From: Rhodobiaceae bacterium
Lineage (GTDB): Bacteria > Pseudomonadota > Alphaproteobacteria > Rhizobiales > Tepidamorphaceae
NCBI GenBank assembly: GCA_020637985.1
Contig: JACKJK010000011.1
Coordinates: 1-64,000 of the forward strand
Length of the DNA: 64,000 nucleotides
Direction of reading: 5' to 3'
Shown here: piece by piece, positions 18,484 to 26,300 of the stretch
Position numbering within the stretch: position 1 is the first letter of the stretch
Layout of the letters: every line of letters starts with the position of its first letter
Position numbers and translations under genes: made by a program
The notes under the pieces: model-generated
What the model was told of the DNA's origin: nothing
Seen by the model: only the letters and a program-made list of their open reading frames with translations
The model's database searches: none

Positions 18484-18514
18484 ATGATCACGGGCCGAAA
18501 CGGCCCGTGATCAT
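18484..18514 (+). terminator. Perfect hairpin after the exported-protein gene
   Basis: ATGATCACGGGCCG and CGGCCCGTGATCAT form a 14-bp perfect stem around AAA. It begins 7 bases after the stop codon. No U-tract follows, so it may stabilise the transcript end or act with Rho rather than being a classical terminator. Confidence 0.55.
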
Positions 18515-18772
18515 GAACGCGATCGACTTCAGGTGGCTGGAGCGGGAAGGGGCGCAAAGCCAGCATCCGCCTCACCCACCCCGCCCTGACTCTTACGTAA
18601 ACGGAAATGGCGGCGGATCGCTCCGCCGCCCCTCCTGCACCTCTCGGTGACGTTTCCCCGGTCTTTGGCCCAGCCGGTTGGTGTTCTTGTCGATCAGCAC
18701 GTCGGGCTTGATCCCCGTCGCCGGAGGGCGGCAATCAACCGATGCCGTGGATCGGCGGCGGGGAAACCCGAA
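18515..18772. other. Intergenic stretch without a supported gene
   Basis: 258 bases between the exported-protein gene and ilvC. On the minus strand one frame reads ...GIKPDVLIDKNTNRLGQRPGK..., which looks protein-like but has no start or ribosome-binding site and was not assigned to a family. It may be a gene remnant. No RNA gene or repeat was recognised. Confidence 0.4.
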
Positions 18773-19792
18773 CTAGTTCTTCGCCTTGTCGACCAGCGCG
18801 TTCGACTTGATCCACGGCATCATGCCGCGCAGGCGCTCGCCGACTTCCTCGATGGGGTGGGCGTCGTTCATGCGGCGCGTGGCCTTGAACTTCGGCTGGC
18901 CGGCCTTGCATTCACGGATCCACTCCGAGGTGAAGGCTCCGGTCTGGATGTCGTTGAGGATGCGGCGCATCTCCGCCTTCGTCTCGTCGGTGATGACGCG
19001 CGGGCCCGACGCATACTCGCCGAACTCGGCGGTGTTGGAGATCGAGTAGTTCATGTTGGCAATGCCGCCCTCGTAGATCAGGTCGACGATCAGCTTCACC
19101 TCGTGCAGGCACTCGAAGTAGGCCATCTCCGGCGCGTATCCGGCTTCAACCAGCGTCTCGAAGCCGGCGCGGATCAGCTCCACAAGGCCGCCGCACAGCA
19201 CCACCTGCTCACCGAACAGGTCGGTCTCGCACTCTTCCTTGAACGTCGTCTCTATGACGCCCGAACGCCCGCCGCCAACGCCGCAGGCATAGGACAGCGC
19301 CAGGTCATGCGCGTTGCCCGAGGCATCCTGGTGGATGGCGATCAGGCACGGCACGCCGCCGCCCTTCTGGTATTCGCCGCGCACCGTGTGACCCGGGCCC
19401 TTCGGCGCGATCATGACGACGTCGATGGTCGAGCCCGGCTCGATCAGGTTGAAGTGGACGTTGAGGCCGTGCGCGAAGGCGATCGCTGCGCCGTCGCGGA
19501 TGTTCGGCGCGATCTCGTCCTTCCAGATGTCGGCCTGCAGCTCGTCCGGCGTCGCCATCATCATCATGTCGGCCCACTTGGCGCCCTCGGCGACGGTCAT
19601 CACCTTGAGGCCATCGGCCTCGGCCTTCTTGGCGGTGGCCGAGCCCGGGCGCAGCGCAACGGCCACGTCCTTGACGCCGGAGTCCTTCAGGTTCAGCGCG
19701 TGCGCGCGGCCCTGGCTGCCGTAGCCGATGATGAGAACCTTCTTCGACTTGATGAGATTGAGATCGGCATCGCGATCGTAGTAGACGCGCAT
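18773..19792 (-). CDS. ilvC: Ketol-acid reductoisomerase (class I)
   Basis: A 339-aa NADPH-dependent enzyme converting acetolactate (or acetohydroxybutyrate) to dihydroxy-acids in valine, leucine and isoleucine synthesis. GYGSQGRAHALNLKDSG is the cofactor motif. APKGPGHTVRGEY and FKEECETDLFGEQVVLCGG hold the Mg2+/catalytic residues, and EVKLIVDLIYEGGI follows. Length identifies the short class I form. The ATG at 19792 (MRVYYDRDADL) is the usual start. It lies 22 bp downstream of a TetR gene on the same strand, so it may be co-transcribed with it. Confidence 0.97.
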   Translation of the reverse strand: MRVYYDRDADLNLIKSKKVLIIGYGSQGRAHALNLKDSGVKDVAVALRPGSATAKKAEADGLKVMTVAEGAKWADMMMMATPDELQADIWKDEIAPNIRDGAAIAFAHGLNVHFNLIEPGSTIDVVMIAPKGPGHTVRGEYQKGGGVPCLIAIHQDASGNAHDLALSYACGVGGGRSGVIETTFKEECETDLFGEQVVLCGGLVELIRAGFETLVEAGYAPEMAYFECLHEVKLIVDLIYEGGIANMNYSISNTAEFGEYASGPRVITDETKAEMRRILNDIQTGAFTSEWIRECKAGQPKFKATRRMNDAHPIEEVGERLRGMMPWIKSNALVDKAKN

Positions 19793-19814
19793 GTTTGCGT
19801 TCCTTCCATGGGGT

Positions 19815-20510
19815 TTACGACTGGATCTTCGGGCCGGCACCCGCCGGCGCGTAGAGGGTGAGAAACTGGGCGACCGCCTCGCGGGCATGGCCGCCGATGG
19901 AGAGGGACGAGACGGCGGCCTGGTCGCCGAGCAGCGCGTTGATGTGCAAATCGCCGATGATCAGGCCGTAGAGCGTGCGGTAGGCCGCGCGAGCATCCTC
20001 GAAGCGCACGTATCCGCCCGCCTTGCCGGCCTCCAGCAGGCGGCGTGCACGCTCCTCGATCCGCCGCTTGCCGCGCTCAAGCAGCACCGCGCCGACACCG
20101 GGCGCCTCGCCACGCACGGCGGCAACGCACATCCGGTTGAGCGCCAGCGAGGTGTCCGACAGCAGCACGGTCAGCAGGTCTTCCGCAAACAGCCGCAGCG
20201 CGGCTCCGAATTGTTCGCGCGTCTTCGGCAGCGCGGCGGTGTCGATGATGCGCACCCGGCTCGCCTGGTGCGTGACGATCGCCGCCAGCAGCCCGTCGCG
20301 GTCGCCGAACCACTTGTAGAGGCTTTCCTTGGAGCAGTTGGCAGCCCGCGCCAGCGCAGAGGTGGTCAGCGCCTTGTCGCCGCCCTCCACCAGCAGCCGC
20401 AGCGCGACCTCGATCACCTCGTTCTGGCGCGCGGAAAAGCCGGCATCGTCGGCAACAGCGTTTCCGCCGCCCGCATCGCCCTGCCCCACCCTGTCCGCCG
20501 CCGTCAGCAT
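19815..20510 (-). CDS. TetR-family transcriptional regulator
   Basis: A 231-aa regulator. The N-terminal helix-turn-helix LTTSALARAANCSKESLYKWFGDRDGLLAAIV is typical of TetR, with a helical ligand domain behind it. The start MLTAADRV at 20510 is taken. A perfect 20-bp inverted repeat lies 47-66 bp upstream, a likely autoregulatory operator. ilvC follows 22 bp downstream, so this regulator may also govern ilvC expression. Ligand unknown. Confidence 0.88.
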   Translation of the reverse strand: MLTAADRVGQGDAGGGNAVADDAGFSARQNEVIEVALRLLVEGGDKALTTSALARAANCSKESLYKWFGDRDGLLAAIVTHQASRVRIIDTAALPKTREQFGAALRLFAEDLLTVLLSDTSLALNRMCVAAVRGEAPGVGAVLLERGKRRIEERARRLLEAGKAGGYVRFEDARAAYRTLYGLIIGDLHINALLGDQAAVSSLSIGGHAREAVAQFLTLYAPAGAGPKIQS

Positions 20511-20556
20511 GTCGCCCTGTCTGCCCGGCCCTTGGCACACCCATCCATTTGACCGT

Positions 20557-20576
20557 ACCGTACCGTTCGGTACGGT
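20557..20576. promoter_or_regulatory. Perfect palindrome, probable TetR operator
   Basis: ACCGTACCGTTCGGTACGGT consists of exact 9-bp inverted arms with a 2-bp centre. A further overlapping half-site ACCGTACC sits just left (20552-20559). It lies upstream of the tetR start in the position expected for autorepression. Confidence 0.75.
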
Positions 20577-20713
20577 TTTTATCGGGAAGCGCCTGAGGCG
20601 TCAAGCGGGAATCACGATCAATCCCGTCGGCACTCGTGCCGAATTGCCGAAGTGCTGCGAGCGATAAAGGACCGGCGTGCCACAACGCGGCGAACAGACT
20701 TCGCCAAAATTCC

Positions 20714-20725
20714 CTTGTATACAAG
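20714..20725. promoter_or_regulatory. Palindrome upstream of marR, probable MarR operator
   Basis: CTTGTATACAAG is a perfect 12-bp palindrome in an AT-rich stretch (TATATATTCTA follows), 36 bp before the marR start, overlapping the expected promoter. MarR proteins commonly bind such TTG-N-CAA type sites and autoregulate. Confidence 0.65.
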
Positions 20726-20760
20726 TATATATTCTACATGTAATTTGCAGACGAAGAGAC

Positions 20761-21213
20761 ATGCCCGGCGCGCTCCCCATGGACCGAATAGAAGACTGCA
20801 TCAGCTTTGTGATCGGAAAGGCCGCTCAGCAGGTGACGCGCCGCGCGCGTGAACTGCTGGCGCCTTTCGGCGTGACGCCGGTCCAGTATGCGGTTCTCAA
20901 AGTCGTTTGCGATGCGGACGCGCTGAGCGGCGTGGACATCGGCAAGCGCATGGTCCTCGACAGCGCCAGCATCACGGGCGTCCTCGACCGGCTCGAAAGC
21001 CTCGGCCTCATCGTGCGCAAACCAAACCCGGATGACCGGCGGGCGCAGGTGATCACGGCGTCGGACAACGCGCGGCAACTGCTGCCGCGGCTCGATCGGG
21101 AAATGGACCGCCTCAATGAGGAAGCGGCCGCGATTCTGGAAACCGACCGGGAAAGGATCTTTCGCGACCTTCGCCACCTTGGTGACAACGGGAAATGGAA
21201 CCAAGATGTTTGA
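20761..21213 (+). CDS. MarR-family transcriptional regulator
   Basis: A 150-aa regulator. The winged helix includes VTPVQYAVLKVVCDADALSGVDIGKRM and ASITGVLDRLESLGLIVRKPNPDDRRAQVI, the latter containing the wing sequence (Asp-Asp-Arg-Arg) diagnostic of MarR. The ATG at 20761 is preceded by GAAGAGA; an ATG at 20779 is an alternative. The gene overlaps DUF2000 by 8 bp and is probably co-expressed with it under the upstream palindrome. Confidence 0.9.
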   Translation: MPGALPMDRIEDCISFVIGKAAQQVTRRARELLAPFGVTPVQYAVLKVVCDADALSGVDIGKRMVLDSASITGVLDRLESLGLIVRKPNPDDRRAQVITASDNARQLLPRLDREMDRLNEEAAAILETDRERIFRDLRHLGDNGKWNQDV

Positions 21214-21613
21214 TGCCAAGATCGCGATCGTTGTCCGCGACGACCTGCTGACATGGCAGAAGCTGAACGTCACGGCCTTCCTGGCCAGCGGGGTACTGGG
21301 CGCCGACGCGCAGCTGTTGGGCGACGACTATGAAGATGCCAGCGGGCAGGTGTATCGCCCGCTCATCATCCAGCCGATGATCGTTCTGACCGCCAATGGC
21401 GAGGCCCTAAAGAAGATTCACCGTCGCGGCATCGACCGCGGCGCGTCCATGGCCATCTACATCGAAGACATGTTCGCCACCGGCCATGACGCCGCAAACA
21501 GGGCCGCCGTGAAGCACTACGCAACCGACGAGCTTGCCCTTGTCGGCCTGGCGCTTCGCGACGACAGGAAGGTTGTGGACAAGATCACCAAGGGCGCGAA
21601 GATGCATCCCTGA
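21206..21613 (+). CDS. DUF2000 family protein
   Basis: A 135-aa protein with the DUF2000 pattern: an N-terminal KIAIVVRDDLLTWQKLNVTAFLASGV and a central YRPLIIQPMIVL. The family shares the peptidyl-tRNA hydrolase 2 fold, but its function is not established. The start ATG lies inside the end of marR (8-bp overlap), so the two are translationally coupled. The pairing suggests that it either makes or removes the small molecule sensed by the MarR protein; this is inference. Confidence 0.82.
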   Translation: MFDAKIAIVVRDDLLTWQKLNVTAFLASGVLGADAQLLGDDYEDASGQVYRPLIIQPMIVLTANGEALKKIHRRGIDRGASMAIYIEDMFATGHDAANRAAVKHYATDELALVGLALRDDRKVVDKITKGAKMHP

Positions 21614-21627
21614 CGGGATCTCACCCC

Positions 21628-22200
21628 CTAAATCACCACCACCCGCGCCCCGACCGGAACGCGGTTGTAGAGATCGATGACGTGGTTGTTGTACATGCGG
21701 ATGCAACCCGCCGACACCGATCTGCCGATGGTGTTGGGCTGGTTCGTGCCATGGATGCGGAAGTAGGAGTCCTGGCCGCCGCGGTAGAGGTAGAGAGCGC
21801 GTGCGCCCAGCGGATTGTTCCGCCCGCCCGGTACGCCGCCGGCATAGCGCTTGTACTTCTTCGGATCGCGGCGGATCATGTCCGGCGTTGGCGTCCAGCT
21901 CGGCCAGGTCGCCTTGCGCCCGATCGTTCCGGTGCCGCGAAAGCCGCGCCCCTCGCTGCCGACGCCGACGGGATAGCGCCGCGCCTTGCCGCGCGACAGG
22001 ACAAGGTAGAGCGAATATTTGCCCGGCTCTATGACGATCGTGCCCGGTGCGAAGCGCGTGGAAATGCTCACCGTCTGGATGCCCCTGCGCGGCAGGATCC
22101 CGCGCAGGATATCCTGCAGCTGCTGCGCGTCAGCCTGTGACGCGGGCAGAAGGGCCGTGAATGCGATGCCGCCAAGCAGCAGGCTACGTCGTGTCAGCAA
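21628..22200 (-). CDS. L,D-transpeptidase (YkuD domain)
   Basis: A 190-aa exported enzyme that forms 3-3 cross-links in peptidoglycan or attaches lipoproteins to it. The signal peptide starts MLTRRSLLLGGIAFTALLPA with cleavage after ADA. The catalytic motif is complete: H150 in FRIHGTN and SVSAGCIRMYNN with nucleophile C166 and R168. The region TWPSWTPTPDMIRRDP is characteristic of the ErfK/YbiS/YnhG group. Length fits a minimal catalytic domain with no LysM. The gene stands alone, convergent with DUF2000. Confidence 0.93.
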   Translation of the reverse strand: MLTRRSLLLGGIAFTALLPASQADAQQLQDILRGILPRRGIQTVSISTRFAPGTIVIEPGKYSLYLVLSRGKARRYPVGVGSEGRGFRGTGTIGRKATWPSWTPTPDMIRRDPKKYKRYAGGVPGGRNNPLGARALYLYRGGQDSYFRIHGTNQPNTIGRSVSAGCIRMYNNHVIDLYNRVPVGARVVVI

Positions 22201-22487
22201 CGGTCGACTCCATGAGTTCGCGGTTTCACCGGCACGGCATCACCGGCGCGCGCCAGTCCGCACAGAAAAGCCGCTGCACGAAGGCCGCCATGACCGGATA
22301 TTGCCGCATCCGTTCCGCGCGAACCGTAGCAAACCTGCCGCCGGCTGAAACCCCCTCGCGCGCTGCACGAATTCAATTTCGTGACATCGGTATCCAGCGC
22401 CCATTTCCGGGAAATGCATTTCGGGGCCCCGCGCTGGCGCGGGTATCCGGCGGCTGACATGATGACTGTTGTGGAGTATGGAGCGGA

Positions 22488-23219
22488 ATGAACCCGCTCT
22501 ACGACACCATCGGCCTCAACTACGCCGACCTGCGCCGGCCCGACCCGCGCATCGCGCGGCAGATCGCCGCCGCGCTGGGCGATGCCGAAACGGTGCTGAA
22601 CGTCGGGGCAGGAGCCGGCTCCTACGAACCCGAGGGCCGCAGGATCACGGCCGTCGAGCCGTCCGCGAAGATGATCGCGCAGCGCCCGCAATCCGGCGCG
22701 ACCGTCATCCAGGCGAGCGCCGAGGATCTGCCCTTCGACGACGACACCTTCGATGCCGCAATGGCGGTGCTGACCATCCACCACTGGTCGCACAAGGAAA
22801 AGGGCGTCGCCGAGATGCGCCGCGTCACCCGTGGCAGGCTTGTCTTCCTGACCTGCGATCCTTCGTTCCGCGGATTCTGGCTGCTCGAATACTTTCCCGC
22901 GCTCGCCGGGCTCGACGAAGCCCACATGCCGCCGATGGACGCCTTCGCGCGCTGGTTGGGGCCGGTCTCGGTTTCGCCGGTGCTCATTCCACACGACTGC
23001 ACGGACGGCTTCCTCGCCGGCTACTGGCGCCGGCCTGCCGCCTACCTCGACGAACGCGTGCGCGCGGCGATATCCCCCTTCTGGATGCTGGGCGACATAT
23101 CGGACGGGCTGGGACGGCTGGCCGATGATCTCGACAGCGGCGCATGGCAACACCGCCACGCCGGCCTGCTGGAGCGCGACGCGCTCGACTGCGGCTATCG
23201 GCTGGTGGTGAGCGGTTGA
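22488..23219 (+). CDS. Class I SAM-dependent methyltransferase
   Basis: A 243-aa methyltransferase. SAM-binding motif I is VLNVGAGAGSYEP, followed by an acidic residue in ITAVEPS, and SAEDLPFDDDTFDAAMAVLTIHHW gives motifs II-III in the UbiE/MenG style. The start MNPLYDTIGLNYADLRR is usual for the Methyltransf_11 group. The substrate cannot be predicted. It is a single gene, divergent from the L,D-transpeptidase across 287 bp in which no other feature was recognised. Confidence 0.85.
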   Translation: MNPLYDTIGLNYADLRRPDPRIARQIAAALGDAETVLNVGAGAGSYEPEGRRITAVEPSAKMIAQRPQSGATVIQASAEDLPFDDDTFDAAMAVLTIHHWSHKEKGVAEMRRVTRGRLVFLTCDPSFRGFWLLEYFPALAGLDEAHMPPMDAFARWLGPVSVSPVLIPHDCTDGFLAGYWRRPAAYLDERVRAAISPFWMLGDISDGLGRLADDLDSGAWQHRHAGLLERDALDCGYRLVVSG

Positions 23220-23387
23220 AACAGCGCAGATGAGGTCGTCTACCGCCCCTCCGCAACCGGCAGGCTCGCTTGCCCGCGACACCGGGCAAGCGACCCACTA
23301 CGGTGGCGCCAAGCGGCAGCGGCGATGCCAGACGGCACGACGCATCGCGTTGGATAGAAGCGACCGGATTCGACGAAAGGGGACCCC

Positions 23388-23918
23388 ATGCATGCAAGCT
23401 CGTATGCCAGCATGGAGCGCCTGGCATCGACTTATCTGGCCGGCCATGAGCCGGGAACCGTCTACGACATAGGCAGCCTGTCCATCGGCGGCAGCTATCG
23501 CCCGATTTTCGAGAACCGGGGATGGCGATACCAGGGCATCGATATCGAAGCGGGCCCGAACGTCGATATCGTCCTGGAAGACCCCTATTCGCTGCCGCTC
23601 GAAGACAACAGCGCCAGCCTGGTCATCAGCGGGCAGGCCTTCGAGCACATCGAGTTCTTCTGGCTCACCTTCCGGGAAATGTCCCGCATCCTCGCCGTGG
23701 ACGGGCTGCTCTTCCTGATCGCGCCGTCGCGCGGGCACGAGCACAGGTATCCGGTCGATTGCTGGCGCTTCTATCCCGACGGCTATCGCGCATTGGCAAA
23801 GTGGGGTGGCCTCGAGGCCCTCGAGGCGACGACGCAATGGCAGCGAAAACTCGGTCCATGGTACGCCCGCAAGAAGGACATGTGGGGCGACACAGTCGGC
23901 GCGTTCACGAAGCGGTAG
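23388..23918 (+). CDS. Methyltransferase-like protein of the glycan-associated type
   Basis: A 176-aa class I methyltransferase fold. It has a shortened motif I VYDIGSLSIGGSYRP (lacking the usual GxGxG), GIDIEAGPNVDIV, then SLPLEDNSASLVISGQAFEHIEFFWLTFREM. Such short proteins usually occur in polysaccharide gene clusters and are thought to methylate sugars, but no glycan genes adjoin this one. The degenerate motif I means cofactor binding is uncertain. AGGGGACC before the ATG gives a ribosome-binding site. Confidence 0.72.
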   Translation: MHASSYASMERLASTYLAGHEPGTVYDIGSLSIGGSYRPIFENRGWRYQGIDIEAGPNVDIVLEDPYSLPLEDNSASLVISGQAFEHIEFFWLTFREMSRILAVDGLLFLIAPSRGHEHRYPVDCWRFYPDGYRALAKWGGLEALEATTQWQRKLGPWYARKKDMWGDTVGAFTKR

Positions 23919-24089
23919 GACACCGATCGCGATTTGGCGAAACAACCGGATCGAACGGCTTCTCGAGCCAGCAATCGACGCACACCGCGATTGCAGCTAT
24001 CCTGCGCTTCCCGGCGGCGGGGAGGATGGCGTTTCCCCGCGGCGACCGGCGGGGAACTCTGTCCTACCCCCGCCGCGCCGGCGCCTGGA

Positions 24090-24199
24090 GCGCATTCCGT
24101 TCAGGTGGCATCACCTGAACGACAAGAATTCGCTCCGGATTCAATGCCTTGAGCATGTTCTTGTCGCTCAGGTTCGTTCAGCTTGAGCGGAACATGCTC
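24090..24199 (-). repeat. Extragenic repeat, copy 1 (stop-codon-anchored family)
   Basis: Read on the minus strand it begins GAGCATGTTCCGCTCAAG at the TAG stop codon of the SDR gene and ends ...CACCTGAACGGAATGCGC. Nearly the same 106-110 bp recurs at 49741-49846. The element can fold into two hairpins: GAGCATG.../...CATGCTC and TTCAGGTG/CACCTGAA. The first stem is less perfect here than in copy 2. Confidence 0.9.
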
Positions 24200-24957
24200 T
24201 ACCGCCCGCCCGTGACGTCGATCAGCGCGCCGTTGACGTAGGAGCTCTTGTCCGACATCAGCCACAGCACCGTCTCGGCGACTTCCTCCGCCGTGCCGGG
24301 CCGCCCCATGGGCACGCCGGAACCAAGCCGCGTGGCGCGGTCGGGGTCGCCGCCGGAGGCATGGATGTCGGTGAGAATCAGGCCGGGGCGCACCGCATTG
24401 ACGCGGATGCCATCGCCACCGACCTCCTTCGACAGCCCGATGGTCAGCGTGTCGATCGCCCCCTTGGACGCGGCATAATCGACATATTCGTTGGGTGAAC
24501 CAAGCCGCGCCGCCGCCGACGACATGTTGACGATGACGCCGCCGGGCCCGCCGCGCGATGTCGCCATCACCCGCACCGCCTCGCGCGCGCACAGCAAGGC
24601 ACCTGTGATGTTGACCGAGAACACGCGCGCAAAGCGCGCCGCACTCATCTCCGCGAGCGGCATCTGGTTTTCCAGGATGCCGGCGTTGTTGACGAGCGCG
24701 GTGACCGGGCCCAGCGCCTTCGCTGCGACGGCGAACATGGTCGTCACCTGCGCCTCATCGGCCACGTCGGCCTTCACCGCCAACCCCTGCGCGCCCGCCG
24801 CCTCGACCTCGGCGACGACGGCGTTCGCCGCGTCAACGTTGGACGTGTAATTGACGCAGACATTCCAGCCGGCCTGTGCGGCAAGGCGTGCGCACGCCGC
24901 CCCGATGCCGCGCGATCCGCCGGTGATGATCGCCGTGCCCCTGCCCTCTGACTGCAT
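24199..24957 (-). CDS. SDR family oxidoreductase (glucose/ribitol dehydrogenase type)
   Basis: A 252-aa classical short-chain dehydrogenase/reductase. The cofactor motif is IITGGSRGIGAACARLAA, NNAG occurs as VNNAGILENQMPL, and catalytic Ser, Tyr and Lys lie in NMSSAAARLGS and YVDYAASKGAID. The C-terminus DKSSYVNGALIDVTGGR is typical. Substrate unknown; such enzymes reduce ketones or keto-acyl groups. The stop codon TAG is the first base of an extragenic repeat. Confidence 0.9.
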   Translation of the reverse strand: MQSEGRGTAIITGGSRGIGAACARLAAQAGWNVCVNYTSNVDAANAVVAEVEAAGAQGLAVKADVADEAQVTTMFAVAAKALGPVTALVNNAGILENQMPLAEMSAARFARVFSVNITGALLCAREAVRVMATSRGGPGGVIVNMSSAAARLGSPNEYVDYAASKGAIDTLTIGLSKEVGGDGIRVNAVRPGLILTDIHASGGDPDRATRLGSGVPMGRPGTAEEVAETVLWLMSDKSSYVNGALIDVTGGR

Positions 24958-25115
24958 GCCACATCCCCCGCTACGCGCTGACCTGCGATCTTATGCCTGA
25001 TTCTTGTCGCACGTGACGCCCGGCCACGCCCGGGCCGATGTCCGGATCCGGTCAACGCGTCGGGCAATCGCGACACGTTCGCTGCAAGATACGTTTAAAG
25101 CAGCATGACCGCGCC

Positions 25116-25595
25116 CTATTCGCCGCGCCGGCGCACAGGCAAACGCGCGTCGTCCTTGACCTGCTCCATGACCACGTAGGAATGCGTCTGCTGCACGCAG
25201 GGCAACTTGCCGATCTGCTCTCCAAGAACATTGCGATAGTGCGCAATGTCGCTGGTGCGCACCTTGATGAGGTAGTCGAAGTCTCCGGCCACGAGATAGC
25301 AGGACTGGACCTCGGGGATCCGCCGCACCGCAGTGTTGAAATCCTCGAGCGCCGTATCGCTGGTCTGCGACAGCGTCACCATGACCACCATGATGTGGCC
25401 GATCCCCAGCCTGTCGGCATCGAGTTCGGCACGGTAGCCCTTGATGAACCCCTCGCGTTCGAGGCGGCGCACCCGTTGTGCGCACGGCGTCTTGGTCAGG
25501 TTCACCCGCTGGGCAAGCTCCACGATGGACAACCGGCCGTTTTCCTGAAGCTCGTGCAGTATGCGCCGGTCGATCCGGTCCGGTTCCCGTTTCAT
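25116..25595 (-). CDS. Lrp/AsnC-family transcriptional regulator
   Basis: A 159-aa regulator with an N-terminal helix-turn-helix (DRIDRRILHELQENGRLSIVELAQRVNLTKTPCAQRVRRLE) and a C-terminal RAM domain (YLVAGDFDYLIKVRTSDIAHYRN) that senses amino acids. The ATG at 25595 is the normal family start; the longer open frame upstream is non-coding. It diverges from uspA and the AGCS symporter, with two palindromes in the gap, so it probably controls amino-acid uptake in response to alanine or a related ligand. Confidence 0.93.
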   Translation of the reverse strand: MKREPDRIDRRILHELQENGRLSIVELAQRVNLTKTPCAQRVRRLEREGFIKGYRAELDADRLGIGHIMVVMVTLSQTSDTALEDFNTAVRRIPEVQSCYLVAGDFDYLIKVRTSDIAHYRNVLGEQIGKLPCVQQTHSYVVMEQVKDDARLPVRRRGE

Positions 25596-25647
25596 TGGCT
25601 GCCGTTCAAATCTTGAATAGGTAAAAAGACTATAAATATCTATCGTA

Positions 25648-25662
25648 GAGCCATTTTGGCTC
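25648..25662. promoter_or_regulatory. Lrp-type operator 1
   Basis: GAGCCATTTTGGCTC is a perfect inverted repeat (GAGCCA/TGGCTC around TTT), extendable by one more pair on each side. It lies 53 bp before the lrp start. Confidence 0.7.
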
Positions 25663-25690
25663 TCTAACAAGGAATTATGGAGCCTATGAC

Positions 25691-25705
25691 TAGCCAAAAT
25701 GGCTA
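25691..25705. promoter_or_regulatory. Lrp-type operator 2
   Basis: TAGCCAAAATGGCTA is a perfect inverted repeat sharing the core AGCCA-N3-TGGCT with operator 1. The centres are 43 bp apart, close to four helical turns, which would place two dimers on one DNA face. Confidence 0.7.
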
Positions 25706-25840
25706 CAATAGTAGGTGAAAGACCGTATGTAAAATACCGTGGCCGGCACCGCGCTGGACGTTCGCTGCATATACTCGTCGCGGCATGGTCTTTCGTCGGC
25801 GCTGCGCGGCAGCTCGCGCCACGGATGGGAGGAACACGCA

Positions 25841-26272
25841 ATGTCCGATGTCTATATTGTCGGCTACGACGGCACCGATGCCAGCAAGCGTGCGCTTGAC
25901 TATGCACGCGCGCGGGCCAGACGATCGGGCGCCAATCTGCATCTGCTGATGGTGCTCGAATGGTCGCCCTACAGCTTCCTGACACCCCAGGAACTGGAGG
26001 AGCGCCACAAGCGGCGCAGCGAGGAGATCGCCCGCGCCGAAGCGCTCATAGACCCGCAGGTCAAGGCGCTCGCCGACGAAGGCCTGAAGGCCAGCCGCGA
26101 AGTTCGATACGGCCATGCAGCTGAATTGTTCTGCGAAGTTGCAGAAGCCAAAAAGGCGGCCCAGATCGTCATTGGCCGCACCGGCTCGACCTCGCTCGCA
26201 CAGCGCATCCTTGGCGGACTGGCCATGAGCCTCGTTCAGGCGGCACCGGTGCCGGTCACCGTCGTGCCGTAA
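25841..26272 (+). CDS. Universal stress protein (UspA family)
   Basis: A 143-aa single-domain Usp. YIVGYDGTDASKRALDYARA opens the fold and the ATP-binding loop is represented by IVIGRTGSTSLAQRILGGLA, slightly different from the canonical G-x2-G-x9-G-(S/T). The ATG at 25841 follows GGGAGGAA. It is 28 bp upstream of the symporter gene and probably co-transcribed with it. Linkage of Usp proteins with transporters is common; a regulatory role is inferred. Confidence 0.88.
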   Translation: MSDVYIVGYDGTDASKRALDYARARARRSGANLHLLMVLEWSPYSFLTPQELEERHKRRSEEIARAEALIDPQVKALADEGLKASREVRYGHAAELFCEVAEAKKAAQIVIGRTGSTSLAQRILGGLAMSLVQAAPVPVTVVP

Positions 26273-26300
26273 GCCAGAACAGACAATCGGGAACAATCCA

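Noticed and set aside
18474..18734. 86-codon minus-strand frame between the exported protein and ilvC
   Set aside because: Pro/Arg-rich, includes the perfect hairpin, no ribosome-binding site. The protein-like stretch IKPDVLIDKNTNRLGQR lies in another frame without a start, so only a remnant is suggested.
20714..20725. Possible phage attachment core at CTTGTATACAAG
   Set aside because: No integrase or second copy nearby; its position before marR fits an operator better.
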